A DNA stretch of 47,877 nt from Paenibacillus lemnae (GCF_012933385.1 NZ_JABBPN010000027.1:1-47877), one strand, 5' to 3'; shown: positions 34,381-43,513, counted from the first letter of the stretch. Numbers and translations: made by a program. The notes: generated by a model from the sequence alone, not told the origin.

Positions 34381-35020
34381 CTTTGACTTCCTCCTTCCCA
34401 TTGTCCAGGTAATACGCTAAACTCTGCAGATCCGTTGTAAAATCAGCCGTGTGAATACGAATCTGTGGCGGTGCCTTTAAAATAATCGGAGCAAAATTGA
34501 GGATCGCTTCAATGCCTGATGCTACCAGACGGTCGGCGACATTCTGTGCTTCAACATCAGGAACGGTAATGATACCGATGCGGATTCCATGATCCTGAAT
34601 TGTTGATGTCAATTCTTCCATCGGCTGAACCGTCAGATTGTTAATACGTGATCCTACTTTTGAAGTATGTGCATCAAATACCGCAACAATCTTCATATTA
34701 TCTTTCAAAAAAGCATTGTAGTTGGATAGGGCATGTCCCAGATTACCCGCACCTACCAGAACGACATTGATCTGCTGGTCCAGTTTAAGAATTTGTCTGA
34801 TCTTCTCAATGAGATAGGACACATCATATCCAATGCCTTTTCGTCCAAAATCGCCAAAATAAGCAAGATCCTTCCGGATCTGAGCCGGATTAAGATCAAG
34901 CTTCTGGCCAAGCTCCTGTGAGGAAACGGTAGGGACTTCACGATGATGAAGTTCGTTCAGGTACCGCAGGTATACAGGCAGCCTGCGGACCACGGCTTCC
35001 GATATTTTATCCGATTTCAT
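34355..35020 (-). CDS. rex: Redox-sensing transcriptional repressor Rex
   Basis: 221-residue NADH/NAD+-responsive repressor. N-terminal winged helix (VSSQELGQKLDLNPAQIRKD, then LAYFGDFGRKGIGYDV) and Rossmann domain (VVLVGAGNLGHALSNY), with the C-terminal domain-swapping helix. Rex usually represses fermentation and respiration genes when NADH is low. AGGGGGAG precedes the ATG. It lies 63 nt after dinG and overlaps mtaD. No clear Rex operator (TTGTGAA-N4-TTCACAA) is seen in the window, including near ackA and hbd. Confidence 0.96.
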   Translation of the reverse strand: MKSDKISEAVVRRLPVYLRYLNELHHREVPTVSSQELGQKLDLNPAQIRKDLAYFGDFGRKGIGYDVSYLIEKIRQILKLDQQINVVLVGAGNLGHALSNYNAFLKDNMKIVAVFDAHTSKVGSRINNLTVQPMEELTSTIQDHGIRIGIITVPDVEAQNVADRLVASGIEAILNFAPIILKAPPQIRIHTADFTTDLQSLAYYLDNGKEEVKDAATEMGH

Positions 35021-35083
35021 GCTAGCTCCCCCTATTGAATCAAATGAAAACCATCATATTTCATAAAAAAGATATTCATAATT

Positions 35084-37942
35084 TCATGGAGCCTGGAGCC
35101 ATTCCGAAATTCTTGGAACCATGTGATCCACCGGCATATGCTCCATCTTGGGTCCTGGAAGAGAATGCAGAAAATACTTGCCATAATAGGATTCAATAAC
35201 CCTCGTATCGTACACAATGACAATTCCGCGGTCACTCGCCGTACGCACCAGACGGCCAAACCCCTGTTTGAAGCGTATAACGGCCTGTGGTACGGATAGT
35301 TTCATGAATGGATTTTTCTTCTGCTGTTGAAGAAGCTCGCTTTTAGCTTCAACCAGCGGGTGATTTGGCGGCTGGAATGGGAGTCTTACGATGGCAAGAC
35401 AGGACAGAGCCTCTCCCGGAATGTCTACGCCTTCCCAGAAAGAACTCGTTCCCAGAAGCACAGATCCTGGGCTCTCCTGGAAGCGGCGAATGAGCTTCGT
35501 CCGGCTCGAACCATCCATCCCCTGTCCCAGCACATGTATATCACTGGATTGGAGCTGGTCCTTCAACGGCTCATACACCTGCCGCAGCATCTTATAGGAC
35601 GTGAAGAGAACCATCATCCTTCCTTGGGTAGCAAGTGCAGCATCCGCAAGAGATTGTACCAGTGTGTTGACAAACAGCGGGTCGCCTACTGTACCTTTCA
35701 CACTCGGAAAATTACGAGGCACAATAAGCAGTGCCTGATCCCGGTAATTGAAAGGTGAAGGAAGCAGGACGGTATTGAGTTTGTTCTGCTCTGCTGCTTC
35801 CTTCAGCCCAAGATTATCGATCATATATTGAAACGATTTATCTACAGACAGTGTGGCCGATGTCAGAATCACGCTCTGCTTTTTATCGAAAAACAAAGCT
35901 TTAAGCTGAGCACTTACATCAATCGGAACGGCATACAGCTGCAGTGATTTGCTCCGATAATTGCTGTTGGCCTCCATCCAGTACACGGTTTCCTCCTGAT
36001 CGAGGCTCATGAAGAAGTGCAGTTCTTCACGATGGGATGCCAAATCCTTAAACAATCCGTTTAAGTCTGTGACCAGACCCTCAGCACTGTAATCATCCAG
36101 ATCTTCTCTCAGCTCGCTGACTAGCCTGTCTCCTTGACGGGCCAAATCACCTAAGGTGAGGTAAATTTGATGCTCAATTTCGGACAATGCTGTCCATGTT
36201 TTCGGCTTTTTAGCAGCTGACAACCGCAGTGTGAACTGCCCGGCTTCTCCCGGCAGCGCATCCCCGCGCTCAGGAATCAGACCAAACAATTGATCGCTTA
36301 ACCGGTCCCAATGTTCTTTCACACTGAGCAAATCAGGCAGCATATGATCTACAACGCTCAGCCATTCTGAAGCTTTCTCATGTCCTGACCCTTGAAGGAT
36401 CTGACGTATGGCAGGGAGCTGTCCGCTTCGGCTGTCTTTATACAAGCGCATTAAGGTGTGAACGATGGAAAAATACTTCAGGTTTAATCCAAGATGCTTA
36501 CCAGCAACTTCCTCCAGCTGATGAGCTTCATCGATGACTAGATTTTCATAGACAGGAAGAAGCTGATGATTGGCTTTCACATCGGTAAACAGCTTGGAGT
36601 GATTCGTAATGACCACATCAGCCATACCCGCTTCATGACGAGCACGGTGATAAAAACATTTTCTGAACCATGGACAAGCCCTGCCAATGCAGGAGTCCGA
36701 GTCACTTGACACACTTTCCCAAAAATCACTGCTGCGCCCGCCCAAATTCAGTTCCTCATCATCACCTGTTTTCGTCTGGCTGAGCCAGACGATCATTTGG
36801 GCCGCTGTCACCACATCTTCCTTGGGTGAACTGAAGTCTCTTCTATTTATTTTATGTTCAAATTTTCGCAAACACAAATAATGCTGTCTTCCCTTAAAGA
36901 CGGCTGCTTGAAACGGAAAGGGAATTACCTTCGTTAACAAAGGGACATCCCGGTCACGCAGCTGCTCCTGGAGATTGATCGTATGTGTACTGATCATCAC
37001 TTTCTGCTCCTGCTTCACACTCTGATAGATGGATGGCAGAAGGTAGCCTAAGGATTTACCTGTTCCAGTACCCGCTTCAATGAGCAGATGTTTATGTTCA
37101 TCCAGCGCGGTCATGACCTCCTGGAACATAAGATCCTGTGCTTCCCTGCTCTCATAGTTAGGAAGCGTGTCGCTGAGATTATCCCGCACCTGCTGCATAT
37201 ACTGCTGAAAGGTGACATTCTCCAGCGGATTGCCATCCTCTTCATCTCTGACGGGAGTCATATCCGTCCAATCATCCACGGCCAGTGCAAACTGCCTGAA
37301 GAAGATTTTCCCTTGATCCTCCGTCTCATCCAGCGGCCTGTTCTCCCTCTCCGCTCTCAGACCATCAAAGAACCACCTCAGGTCACTATCTTCATCGGTG
37401 AAAAGGTCACTAAGTCGCTGAACCGTAATCAACGGAAGATGATCAAGCTCCTCCAGACATTTCAACAGTACATGCGCCGTCGCAAGCGCATCACTATCTG
37501 CCTGGTGAGGACGATCATGTGTCAGCCCAAACTGAGATGCCACCATCCCCAGCTGATACGTGTGCAGGGAAGGAAAACAAATTTTCAAGAAATGTATAGT
37601 ATCCAGAATACGTCCGCTGAACGGCAAATATCCGCACCGGTCCAGCGCGTTCTGTAAGAAGTTAAAGTCAAACGTCACGTTGTGCCCCACAAGAACAACA
37701 TCGTCCAGCAAAGGCACCAGCTGCATCATCATTTCTTCCAGGGACGGTGCATCTGCAACATCCTCATTGGAAATACCGGTGAGACCCGTTATGAAAGGCG
37801 GAATCGGAATTCCAGGATTCACCAGAGAACCGAATATACGCGAAACGGTGCGGTCCTCTTCGATGATGGCCAGTCCTGCTTGAATAATCTCATCACTTGA
37901 CTGGCTGCCCGTGGTTTCAAAATCCAAAACGGCAAATTTCAT
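35084..37942 (-). CDS. dinG: DinG-family helicase with N-terminal DEDDh exonuclease
   Basis: 952 residues. Exonuclease domain: Asp7/Glu9 in VLDFETTG, HNVTFDFNFL (ExoII), HQADSDALATAHVL (ExoIII). Helicase: Walker A GTGTGKS (291-297), DEAH (471-474), and a late GTSSFWEGVDIPGEALSCL / IRFKQGFGRLVR region. Four cysteines (C357 in HYLCLRK; C418-x4-C423-x5-C429) match the iron-sulfur ligand spacing of E. coli DinG/XPD. Start ATG at 37942 (MKFAVLDFETTG) is chosen because the longer frame up to 38044 runs through the upstream terminator. First gene of dinG-rex-mtaD-tseB. Confidence 0.94.
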   Translation of the reverse strand: MKFAVLDFETTGSQSSDEIIQAGLAIIEEDRTVSRIFGSLVNPGIPIPPFITGLTGISNEDVADAPSLEEMMMQLVPLLDDVVLVGHNVTFDFNFLQNALDRCGYLPFSGRILDTIHFLKICFPSLHTYQLGMVASQFGLTHDRPHQADSDALATAHVLLKCLEELDHLPLITVQRLSDLFTDEDSDLRWFFDGLRAERENRPLDETEDQGKIFFRQFALAVDDWTDMTPVRDEEDGNPLENVTFQQYMQQVRDNLSDTLPNYESREAQDLMFQEVMTALDEHKHLLIEAGTGTGKSLGYLLPSIYQSVKQEQKVMISTHTINLQEQLRDRDVPLLTKVIPFPFQAAVFKGRQHYLCLRKFEHKINRRDFSSPKEDVVTAAQMIVWLSQTKTGDDEELNLGGRSSDFWESVSSDSDSCIGRACPWFRKCFYHRARHEAGMADVVITNHSKLFTDVKANHQLLPVYENLVIDEAHQLEEVAGKHLGLNLKYFSIVHTLMRLYKDSRSGQLPAIRQILQGSGHEKASEWLSVVDHMLPDLLSVKEHWDRLSDQLFGLIPERGDALPGEAGQFTLRLSAAKKPKTWTALSEIEHQIYLTLGDLARQGDRLVSELREDLDDYSAEGLVTDLNGLFKDLASHREELHFFMSLDQEETVYWMEANSNYRSKSLQLYAVPIDVSAQLKALFFDKKQSVILTSATLSVDKSFQYMIDNLGLKEAAEQNKLNTVLLPSPFNYRDQALLIVPRNFPSVKGTVGDPLFVNTLVQSLADAALATQGRMMVLFTSYKMLRQVYEPLKDQLQSSDIHVLGQGMDGSSRTKLIRRFQESPGSVLLGTSSFWEGVDIPGEALSCLAIVRLPFQPPNHPLVEAKSELLQQQKKNPFMKLSVPQAVIRFKQGFGRLVRTASDRGIVIVYDTRVIESYYGKYFLHSLPGPKMEHMPVDHMVPRISEWLQAP

Positions 37943-38014
37943 TTTAGCTAAATCCCTTTCCTGCAGTCTACTTACCAGCATAACAGAAGTTATGCCTTTT
38001 GAACATTCCAGGCA

Positions 38015-38057
38015 CAAAAAGACGATGCCCTGGTGCTCATACAACGAGCGGGCATCG
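38015..38057 (-). terminator. Terminator of the TPR gene, upstream of dinG
   Basis: CGATGCCC/GGGCATCG (38023-38030 with 38050-38057) with inner GCTC/GAGC, then TCTTTTT on the minus strand. It shows that dinG has its own promoter and starts downstream of here. Confidence 0.7.
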
Positions 38058-38080
38058 CTTCTTGGACAGTATGATAATCA

Positions 38081-38710
38081 TCACATCATCGAGATCAGCG
38101 GACTGCCATACTGAAGCTCACCGCGTTTCTTGTGACACACCTCCAGGTTGATCAGCGGATCAGGGAAGGTCGGATCGCTTTGAATGGCAAGCGTAAAAAA
38201 CTCCGAAGCCTTCTCCGTCACACCCTTCAGTACCTGTATACATCCCATGGCGTTATAAATCATGGCTTTCAGTTTTTTATCATCCGCCATCGGGAGTATA
38301 GAGATCAAGTACTTCGAGGCTTCTCCTGTATCGCCAAGATGAAGGTGTGACATCGCCATATACAACCGGATGAGCAGGCTTTCAGGATAAACAGCTGCTG
38401 CTGCAGTAAATTGGGCAATGGCCGGTTTGAACATGAGCAGCTTGTAATATCCTTGTCCGCGGATAAATGAATCCAGCTGCAGCTCCGGTGATTCGGTCGG
38501 CGGAAATACCGGTGGAGAAGCCGCATTTTCACGAAAAATGGCCATCCGCTCCTCAAACCGCAGCCATTCATCGATAATGCCTTCACTCATTTTTTTCAGC
38601 AAATTCCAGTTGTGTACGAGCGCCTGTTTTTGTGAGCCTTGAGCAGAAGGGTAATGCTTCACAATATCATCTAACATGTTGTTCATTTCATCGAATACAT
38701 GCTGAAACAT
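38081..38710 (-). CDS. TPR-like helical protein
   Basis: 209 residues, all helical. The N-terminal part (about 1-80) is a predicted helical bundle; the rest shows about three degenerate tetratricopeptide units (GYYKLLMFKPAIAQFTAAAA, LIRLYMAMSHLHLGDTGEAS, AMIYNAMGCIQVLKGVTEKA). No membrane segment or enzyme motif, so probably a cytoplasmic scaffold; partner unknown. ATG at 38710 is preferred over 38719 because GGGTGGG is then about 9 nt away. The gene lies 119 nt after panD and ends at its own terminator. Confidence 0.8.
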   Translation of the reverse strand: MFQHVFDEMNNMLDDIVKHYPSAQGSQKQALVHNWNLLKKMSEGIIDEWLRFEERMAIFRENAASPPVFPPTESPELQLDSFIRGQGYYKLLMFKPAIAQFTAAAAVYPESLLIRLYMAMSHLHLGDTGEASKYLISILPMADDKKLKAMIYNAMGCIQVLKGVTEKASEFFTLAIQSDPTFPDPLINLEVCHKKRGELQYGSPLISMM

Positions 38711-38735
38711 GGAGTGCATCCCACCCTTAGCCAGA

Positions 38736-38769
38736 AAATGAGATCAGTGCGGCCGACCTGATATCATTT
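38736..38769. terminator. Possible terminator between panD and the TPR gene
   Basis: AAATGAGATCAG / CTGATATCATTT (11 of 12 paired) with a GC-rich 10-base loop. On the minus strand the following T-run is short (ATTTTC); on the plus strand it is better (ATTTTTTG), so its direction is uncertain. Confidence 0.4.
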
Positions 38770-38829
38770 TTTGTAAAGGCGCTTCTTTTCATTCTAAAAT
38801 CCATTCGTCACATTTTGGGGGATAACCGT

Positions 38830-39213
38830 TTAACGGATCGTTGCATGAATTTCACGATGCTCGGTAATCAGCGGTTTATTGTTTCCATCAACAATGACGA
38901 CTGTAGGCTGGTGGACTTCATATTCTTCCTTGGACATCATGGCGTAAGAGATGATAATGACCTGATCCCCAGGCTGAACCAGACGGGCTGCAGCTCCGTT
39001 CAGACAGATGACTCCGCTCCCGCGGCGCCCTTTAATAACGTAAGTTTCCAGCCTTGCACCGTTGTTATTGTTTACGATCTGAACTTTTTCATTCTCCAGC
39101 AAATCAGCAGTATCCATCAGATCTTCATCAATGGTAATACTTCCGACATAATTCAGATTGGCTTCTGTGACGGTGGCACGATGTATTTTGGATTTCATCA
39201 TTGTTCTAAACAT
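38830..39213 (-). CDS. panD: Aspartate 1-decarboxylase
   Basis: Pyruvoyl enzyme that makes beta-alanine for pantothenate. The 127-residue proenzyme self-cleaves at G24-S25 in NYVGSITID, generating the pyruvoyl group; the family residues NNGARLETYVI and GDQVIIISYA are present. ATG at 39213 (MFRTMMKSKIHRATVTEANL) gives the standard length and start; its first base lies just past the panC stop (TGACATG). Last gene of panBCD. Confidence 0.97.
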   Translation of the reverse strand: MFRTMMKSKIHRATVTEANLNYVGSITIDEDLMDTADLLENEKVQIVNNNNGARLETYVIKGRRGSGVICLNGAAARLVQPGDQVIIISYAMMSKEEYEVHQPTVVIVDGNNKPLITEHREIHATIR

Positions 39214-39214
39214 G

Positions 39215-40096
39215 TCATGCACCTGCTTTCGGTTGAAATAATATATTATCAATCAATCGGGTTTCCCCAAATTTCACTGCGAGTGCCAAAATGATAGCAT
39301 TCTCGATGGTTTCAAGTTCCGCATCATCAGGGATACTTACGAGATCAGGGAACTGTAGAATTTCTGTGTAATCGATGTCTGCAAGAGGCGCCTTGGAAAT
39401 GGCTGACGTCAACTGTTCCCTTACCTCTCCTGCTGTTGTAAGAATCCCTTTATGCATGCCATCAACAGCATCTTGTAACGACTTGGACAATACCAATGCC
39501 TGCATTCGCTCTTCGTCGTTTAAATATACATTCCTGGAACTTAACGCCAGACCATCAGCTTCTCTGACAATGGGACATGGAACAATCTTCACATCCAGAT
39601 TCAGATCACGCACCATTTGTTCAATGACTGCAACCTGCTGCGCATCTTTCATGCCGAAATAGGCAAAATCCGGTTTCACGATGTTGAACAATTTATTAAC
39701 TACCGTTGTTACGCCATCAAAATGTCCTGGACGGGAAGCCCCGCATAAAAGAGAAGTCAACTCAGATACTGACACTTTGGTTTTTGTAGGCTGTGGATAC
39801 ATCTCGTTGACAGAAGGAAGGAACACGATGTCTACCCCTTTTGATTTCGCAAAGCTCAAATCACGCTGCTCATCTCGAGGATAGGTCTCGAAATCTTCTC
39901 CCGGTCCGAATTGAATAGGATTCACAAAAATACTCACAACTACCGTCCCTGACTGTTTGCGCGCCAGTTCCATCAAGCTGCCATGACCCTCATGCAGGTA
40001 CCCCATGGTCGGGATGAAACCGACAGGCCCCCTTCCAGAAGAACGGCCGTCTGCCAGCTCTGAACGAAGCTCATCTATCGTTCTTATGACTTTCAT
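39215..40096 (-). CDS. panC: Pantothenate synthetase
   Basis: ATP-dependent ligase joining pantoate and beta-alanine. 293 residues, nucleotidyltransferase fold with the HIGH-like motif in FVPTMGYLHEGHGSLM-type sequence (here FIPTMGYLHEGHGSLM), VSIFVNPIQFGPGEDFETYP, and KDAQQVAVIEQMVRDL. The ATG directly follows the panB stop codon with no gap, so translation is coupled. panD starts 1 nt beyond its stop. Confidence 0.97.
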   Translation of the reverse strand: MKVIRTIDELRSELADGRSSGRGPVGFIPTMGYLHEGHGSLMELARKQSGTVVVSIFVNPIQFGPGEDFETYPRDEQRDLSFAKSKGVDIVFLPSVNEMYPQPTKTKVSVSELTSLLCGASRPGHFDGVTTVVNKLFNIVKPDFAYFGMKDAQQVAVIEQMVRDLNLDVKIVPCPIVREADGLALSSRNVYLNDEERMQALVLSKSLQDAVDGMHKGILTTAGEVREQLTSAISKAPLADIDYTEILQFPDLVSIPDDAELETIENAIILALAVKFGETRLIDNILFQPKAGA

Positions 40097-40975
40097 TTAT
40101 GACTCACCTTTATCCTTGGAATGTCCGTAAAGTCCAGGGGTGGAACCCGAAGTCCCTGAGCTGCCTGCAAACACATGCTCTTCTGCCGGGAATGAACGCT
40201 CTTTCACTTCCTGCACGTACTGCGAGATGCCTTCCCTTACCAAGGCTCCGACATCTGCATAATTCTTCACGAATTTTTTCTCACGGTATGAAGACGTGTA
40301 TTTCAGAACATCATGATATACCAGAACCTGTCCGTCACAGGCACGGCCCGCCCCGATCCCGATCGTCGGGATGCTCAGTGCTTCACTAATGGAAGCGGCA
40401 GCCTCTTCGGTTACCAGCTCCAGCACGACGGCAAATGCCCCTGCCTGCTCCAATGCTTTGGCGTCCCTCATCAAGCGAGCAGTATCCTGTTCATCTTTAC
40501 CTTGAATCCGGTATCCACCGATCTGGTTCACGGACTGAGGCGTTAAACCGATATGACCCAGCACCGGCACTCCCGCCTGCACAATATGCTTGACCGTATC
40601 TGCAATCTCGGCTCCACCCTCCAATTTAACAGCATGGGCATGCCCGTACTGCATCAGTTTGCGTACATTGCCCAGCGTTTCGTCCAGGCTTCCGTGATAT
40701 GTCATAAAAGGCAGATCTGCCACAATGAATGTATTCTCCGCACCGCGGGCAACCGAGCGGGTGTGATATACCATATCCTCCATCGTCACAGGGATTGTAG
40801 AATTGTAGCCAAGAACAACATTTCCTAGAGAATCTCCTACCAGAATGATATCTACACCAGCCTCTTCAGCCAGTTGGGCAGATGGATAATCATAGGCCGT
40901 GATCATGCTGATCGGGGTGCGTTCATGCTTCATATTTTGAATTTTAATAATATTTAAAGGTTGTTTACCTGCCAT
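40097..40975 (-). CDS. panB: 3-methyl-2-oxobutanoate hydroxymethyltransferase
   Basis: First committed pantothenate enzyme; transfers a hydroxymethyl group from methylene-tetrahydrofolate to ketoisovalerate. 292 residues, TIM barrel. Metal and substrate residues are in ILVGDSLGNVVLGYNST, KLEGGAE, VLGHIGLTPQSV and IGIGAGRACDGQVLVYHDVL. AGGAGGCATGGTGTCGC precedes the ATG at 40975. A structured leader with a terminator lies just upstream (41014-41200). Confidence 0.97.
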   Translation of the reverse strand: MAGKQPLNIIKIQNMKHERTPISMITAYDYPSAQLAEEAGVDIILVGDSLGNVVLGYNSTIPVTMEDMVYHTRSVARGAENTFIVADLPFMTYHGSLDETLGNVRKLMQYGHAHAVKLEGGAEIADTVKHIVQAGVPVLGHIGLTPQSVNQIGGYRIQGKDEQDTARLMRDAKALEQAGAFAVVLELVTEEAAASISEALSIPTIGIGAGRACDGQVLVYHDVLKYTSSYREKKFVKNYADVGALVREGISQYVQEVKERSFPAEEHVFAGSSGTSGSTPGLYGHSKDKGES

Positions 40976-41013
40976 GCGACACCATGCCTCCTATAGTTTT
41001 TGTATAAACACAA

Positions 41014-41049
41014 CAAAAAAACCTTTTTTAGCTGTACCGCTAAAAAGGT
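41014..41049 (-). terminator. Terminator inside the panBCD leader
   Basis: ACCTTTTTAGC / GCTAAAAAAGGT stem (41039-41049 with 41021-41032), GGTACA-type loop, and seven T on the minus strand. It ends about 38 nt before the panB start, the position expected for an attenuator rather than for the end of birA. Confidence 0.75.
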
Positions 41050-41200
41050 CCGAAAGGCAAAAAAGAGTCACTCGCGATCGTCCCTTCTGTCTCGGTCCTT
41101 TCGGCTCAGAGCAGAATCCACGTAACCGGCTGTGCAGTTTAATGATTTAATCATAATAAGAATGATAAAGTGCAGTTCTTAGTTTCAGATACCGCCTTTA
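41050..41200 (-). ncRNA. Candidate structured leader (pan-motif type) of panBCD
   Basis: Between the predicted start and the terminator, the minus-strand RNA has a hairpin TTCTGCTC ... GAG-A-CAGAA (41085-41116) with a single bulged A; a CCGAAAGG in its loop (41097-41104) is fully complementary to CCTTTCGG at 41050-41057, beside the terminator. AACTGCAC occurs twice, 38 nt apart (41132-41139, 41170-41177). A 'pan' RNA motif with bulged A residues upstream of panB is known in Firmicutes; identity with it is inference from position and the bulged A. Confidence 0.5.
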
Positions 41201-41207
41201 CTTCTTA

Positions 41208-41236
41208 AGTATAACAAATCCACAGTAAATTTTCAC
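41208..41236 (-). promoter_or_regulatory. Possible promoter of the panBCD transcript
   Basis: Minus-strand GTGAAA (41231-41236) and TATACT (41208-41213) with a 17-bp spacer, overlapping the birA stop; predicted start near 41200, about 225 nt before panB. Confidence 0.45.
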
Positions 41237-42231
41237 TATTCTTTATCCAGCGGCACAACACGAATCTCTCCAGAGAACACAGGCATCCATTCTCCATCAT
41301 CTCTGCGGATCAAGAGTGCCCCGGATGAATGAAGCCCTGATGCTGTCCCCTCGGTTATCCCTCGAGGTGTATGTACTGCTACTCTTCGGTTAAGTGTTAC
41401 GGAAGAAGCCTCCCACATATCGGCTATGATTTGAAAACCCTGCTCTTTATAGAGTTCGTAAAGATATTCAAGCTCATGTAGTGTAGAGACAATCAATTCA
41501 TTCCGATCCACGGACCGGCCTCCTGCAACTTTTAAAGATGTAGCAATGGGTTTTAATTCATCCGGAAAGCCCTCCTCAGGAATATTGACACTAATCCCCA
41601 GTCCGGCTATACAGTATCGTACTGCATCATCTTCAGCCTTCGATTCCAAAAGGATTCCGGACACCTTTTTAGAACCAATCAGTACATCATTTGGCCATTT
41701 AATGCCGGCTTTGAGTCCTGTTGTTTTTTCAATCGCTTTCTGAACGGCAACACCGCATAACAAGGTAAGCTGCTGAACCAAATGGACAGGCTGCTCGGGC
41801 CTCAGGATAATACTCATAAAGATTCCCTTCCCGAATGGTGAATAAAACGTCTTGCCCATGCGCCCTCTGCCGCTTCGCTGCTCCTCTGCCAGAACAACAG
41901 TACCTTCAGAGGCTCCTTGTTCTGCCAAAAGCCTGGCATCTTCCTGAGTCGATTCCGTAGTCGATAATATATGAAGCTTGCGCCCAAATTTTTGAGACTT
42001 TAATCGTTCTGCCAACATGTGCTCATCCAGCGGCATCGGGGTTTCTGTGATCCGGTATCCCATGCGCGGCAGGGCTTCAAATTCGTACCCGGCCTGTCTA
42101 AGCTTGTTGATCTGCTTCCACACTGCTGTCCGGCTGATTGACAGTTTACGGCTAATCTCTTCACCGGATAGAAATTGATCCGGACTTTGCCGGAACATAT
42201 CCAGCAGAGGATCTTGTTTATATTCCTTCAT
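41236..42231 (-). CDS. birA: Biotin-protein ligase / biotin operon repressor
   Basis: Bifunctional BirA of 331 residues. N-terminal winged helix (LSGEEISRKLSISRTAVWKQ) for DNA binding; central ligase with biotinyl-AMP loop GRGRMGKTFYSPFGKGIFMS and KWPNDVLIGSKKVSGILLES; C-terminal SH3-like domain. It attaches biotin to carboxylase carrier protein and represses biotin genes. The ATG lies 14 nt inside the end of cca. No biotin synthesis genes are in the window. Confidence 0.95.
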   Translation of the reverse strand: MKEYKQDPLLDMFRQSPDQFLSGEEISRKLSISRTAVWKQINKLRQAGYEFEALPRMGYRITETPMPLDEHMLAERLKSQKFGRKLHILSTTESTQEDARLLAEQGASEGTVVLAEEQRSGRGRMGKTFYSPFGKGIFMSIILRPEQPVHLVQQLTLLCGVAVQKAIEKTTGLKAGIKWPNDVLIGSKKVSGILLESKAEDDAVRYCIAGLGISVNIPEEGFPDELKPIATSLKVAGGRSVDRNELIVSTLHELEYLYELYKEQGFQIIADMWEASSVTLNRRVAVHTPRGITEGTASGLHSSGALLIRRDDGEWMPVFSGEIRVVPLDKE

Positions 42232-43513
42232 CTTGAATCACCCGCTTCGCTTCTTCAATCAAAACTGTTTCATCATTCTGCATATAACCGGCTGCCGTCT
42301 GAAACAGCAGATGAGAAAGCAGCCCCTTCATCCACGGTCCGCCTCTGCGATTTACGGATGTCAACAGCTCATCACCAGTCAAAGCCAATTCCTTCAAACT
42401 CTTGACCTGCATTCCCTTAAGCCAAACCCTCGCATCCTCGATCTGGACAAGTGCGGTCCCCCCCGTACTCCGGATACCTTCCTGCAGCTGCAGCCACGCT
42501 TCCGCTGCAGGAACCCCCATCTGCAGAACGAGTTGAATCCAAAGCACCCGATCAGCATCAGGCTGTGCTTCTCTCAAGGAATAGTCCCATGCCTCCTGGA
42601 ACTTCACCAGACCCAAGATCAGTTCCCTGCGCCGATTGGAAAAGGTCCACTTTCGCAGGAGATCTGAACTTTCCGCTGCTGATATTTTACAGCCCATCAG
42701 CAGTAAAGCCCAGCGGATATCCGGCTGATCTGCCGATACACCTTGAATCGCTCTGATAAAGGAAACATCCTGCTCCTGATCTTGATATGGAAAAGGCACC
42801 TTCATCTCCAGGTGCAATCCGCTCTCCTTAATCAGAGACAGTCCGCGCAGCGGGTCCGGTCCAGACATCATTTTATCCAGCTCACTGCGAATTCTTTCCA
42901 TAGCAATCCAGCCTAATGTCTTTTTAACCTCCAGCAATCCGTTCCAAGTGTCTTTAGCAATCATAAAACCGAACACAGAAGCAAAACGTATACACCTTAC
43001 CATGCGCAATGCATCTTCCTGGAAACGGACCTTGGCTTCCCCTACACAACGAATCAGCGCTTTATCAATATCATCGCGTCCACCGAATGGATCTACCCAT
43101 TGCCCTTCCAAACCCAACGCCATGGCATTCATCGTAAAATCACGACGGCGAAGATCTTTCTCAATTTCATTTACAAATACGATTTCGGCAGGATGTCGAT
43201 GATCATCGCTTCCTCTTTCCACACGATAGGTGGTTACTTCATAGGATTGGCCTTCTGCCAGTACAGTTACCGTACCGTGCTGAATTCCTGTTGGAATGAC
43301 ACGATCAAAAAGAGAGGTTATCACATCAGGCAGGGCTGAGGTCGTAATATCAATATCACTGACGTTACGGCCCATATATTCATCCCTGACGCATCCTCCC
43401 ACCCAAAAGGCTTCATACCCGTTCTCAAGAATGGTTTTGATTACCTGGACACTGCCCGACACCAATAGAGGATCAGCATGCTTCCAATTTATACTTTCAC
43501 GATGTTCTGCCAT
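42218..43513 (-). CDS. cca: CCA tRNA nucleotidyltransferase
   Basis: Adds or repairs the 3' CCA end of tRNAs. 431 residues, class II: head domain with VGGCVRDEYMGRNVSDIDIT (catalytic DxD), RRDFTMNAMAL, and EDALRMVRCIRFASVFGF, followed by neck, body and tail helices. B. subtilis Cca is somewhat shorter. AGGAGACCC precedes the ATG. The stop overlaps birA. Confidence 0.95.
   Translation of the reverse strand: MAEHRESINWKHADPLLVSGSVQVIKTILENGYEAFWVGGCVRDEYMGRNVSDIDITTSALPDVITSLFDRVIPTGIQHGTVTVLAEGQSYEVTTYRVERGSDDHRHPAEIVFVNEIEKDLRRRDFTMNAMALGLEGQWVDPFGGRDDIDKALIRCVGEAKVRFQEDALRMVRCIRFASVFGFMIAKDTWNGLLEVKKTLGWIAMERIRSELDKMMSGPDPLRGLSLIKESGLHLEMKVPFPYQDQEQDVSFIRAIQGVSADQPDIRWALLLMGCKISAAESSDLLRKWTFSNRRRELILGLVKFQEAWDYSLREAQPDADRVLWIQLVLQMGVPAAEAWLQLQEGIRSTGGTALVQIEDARVWLKGMQVKSLKELALTGDELLTSVNRRGGPWMKGLLSHLLFQTAAGYMQNDETVLIEEAKRVIQDEGI

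Noticed and set aside
37943..38044. Longer N-terminus for dinG
   Set aside because: Would include the terminator hairpin of the upstream gene; DinG homologues start at the exonuclease motif.
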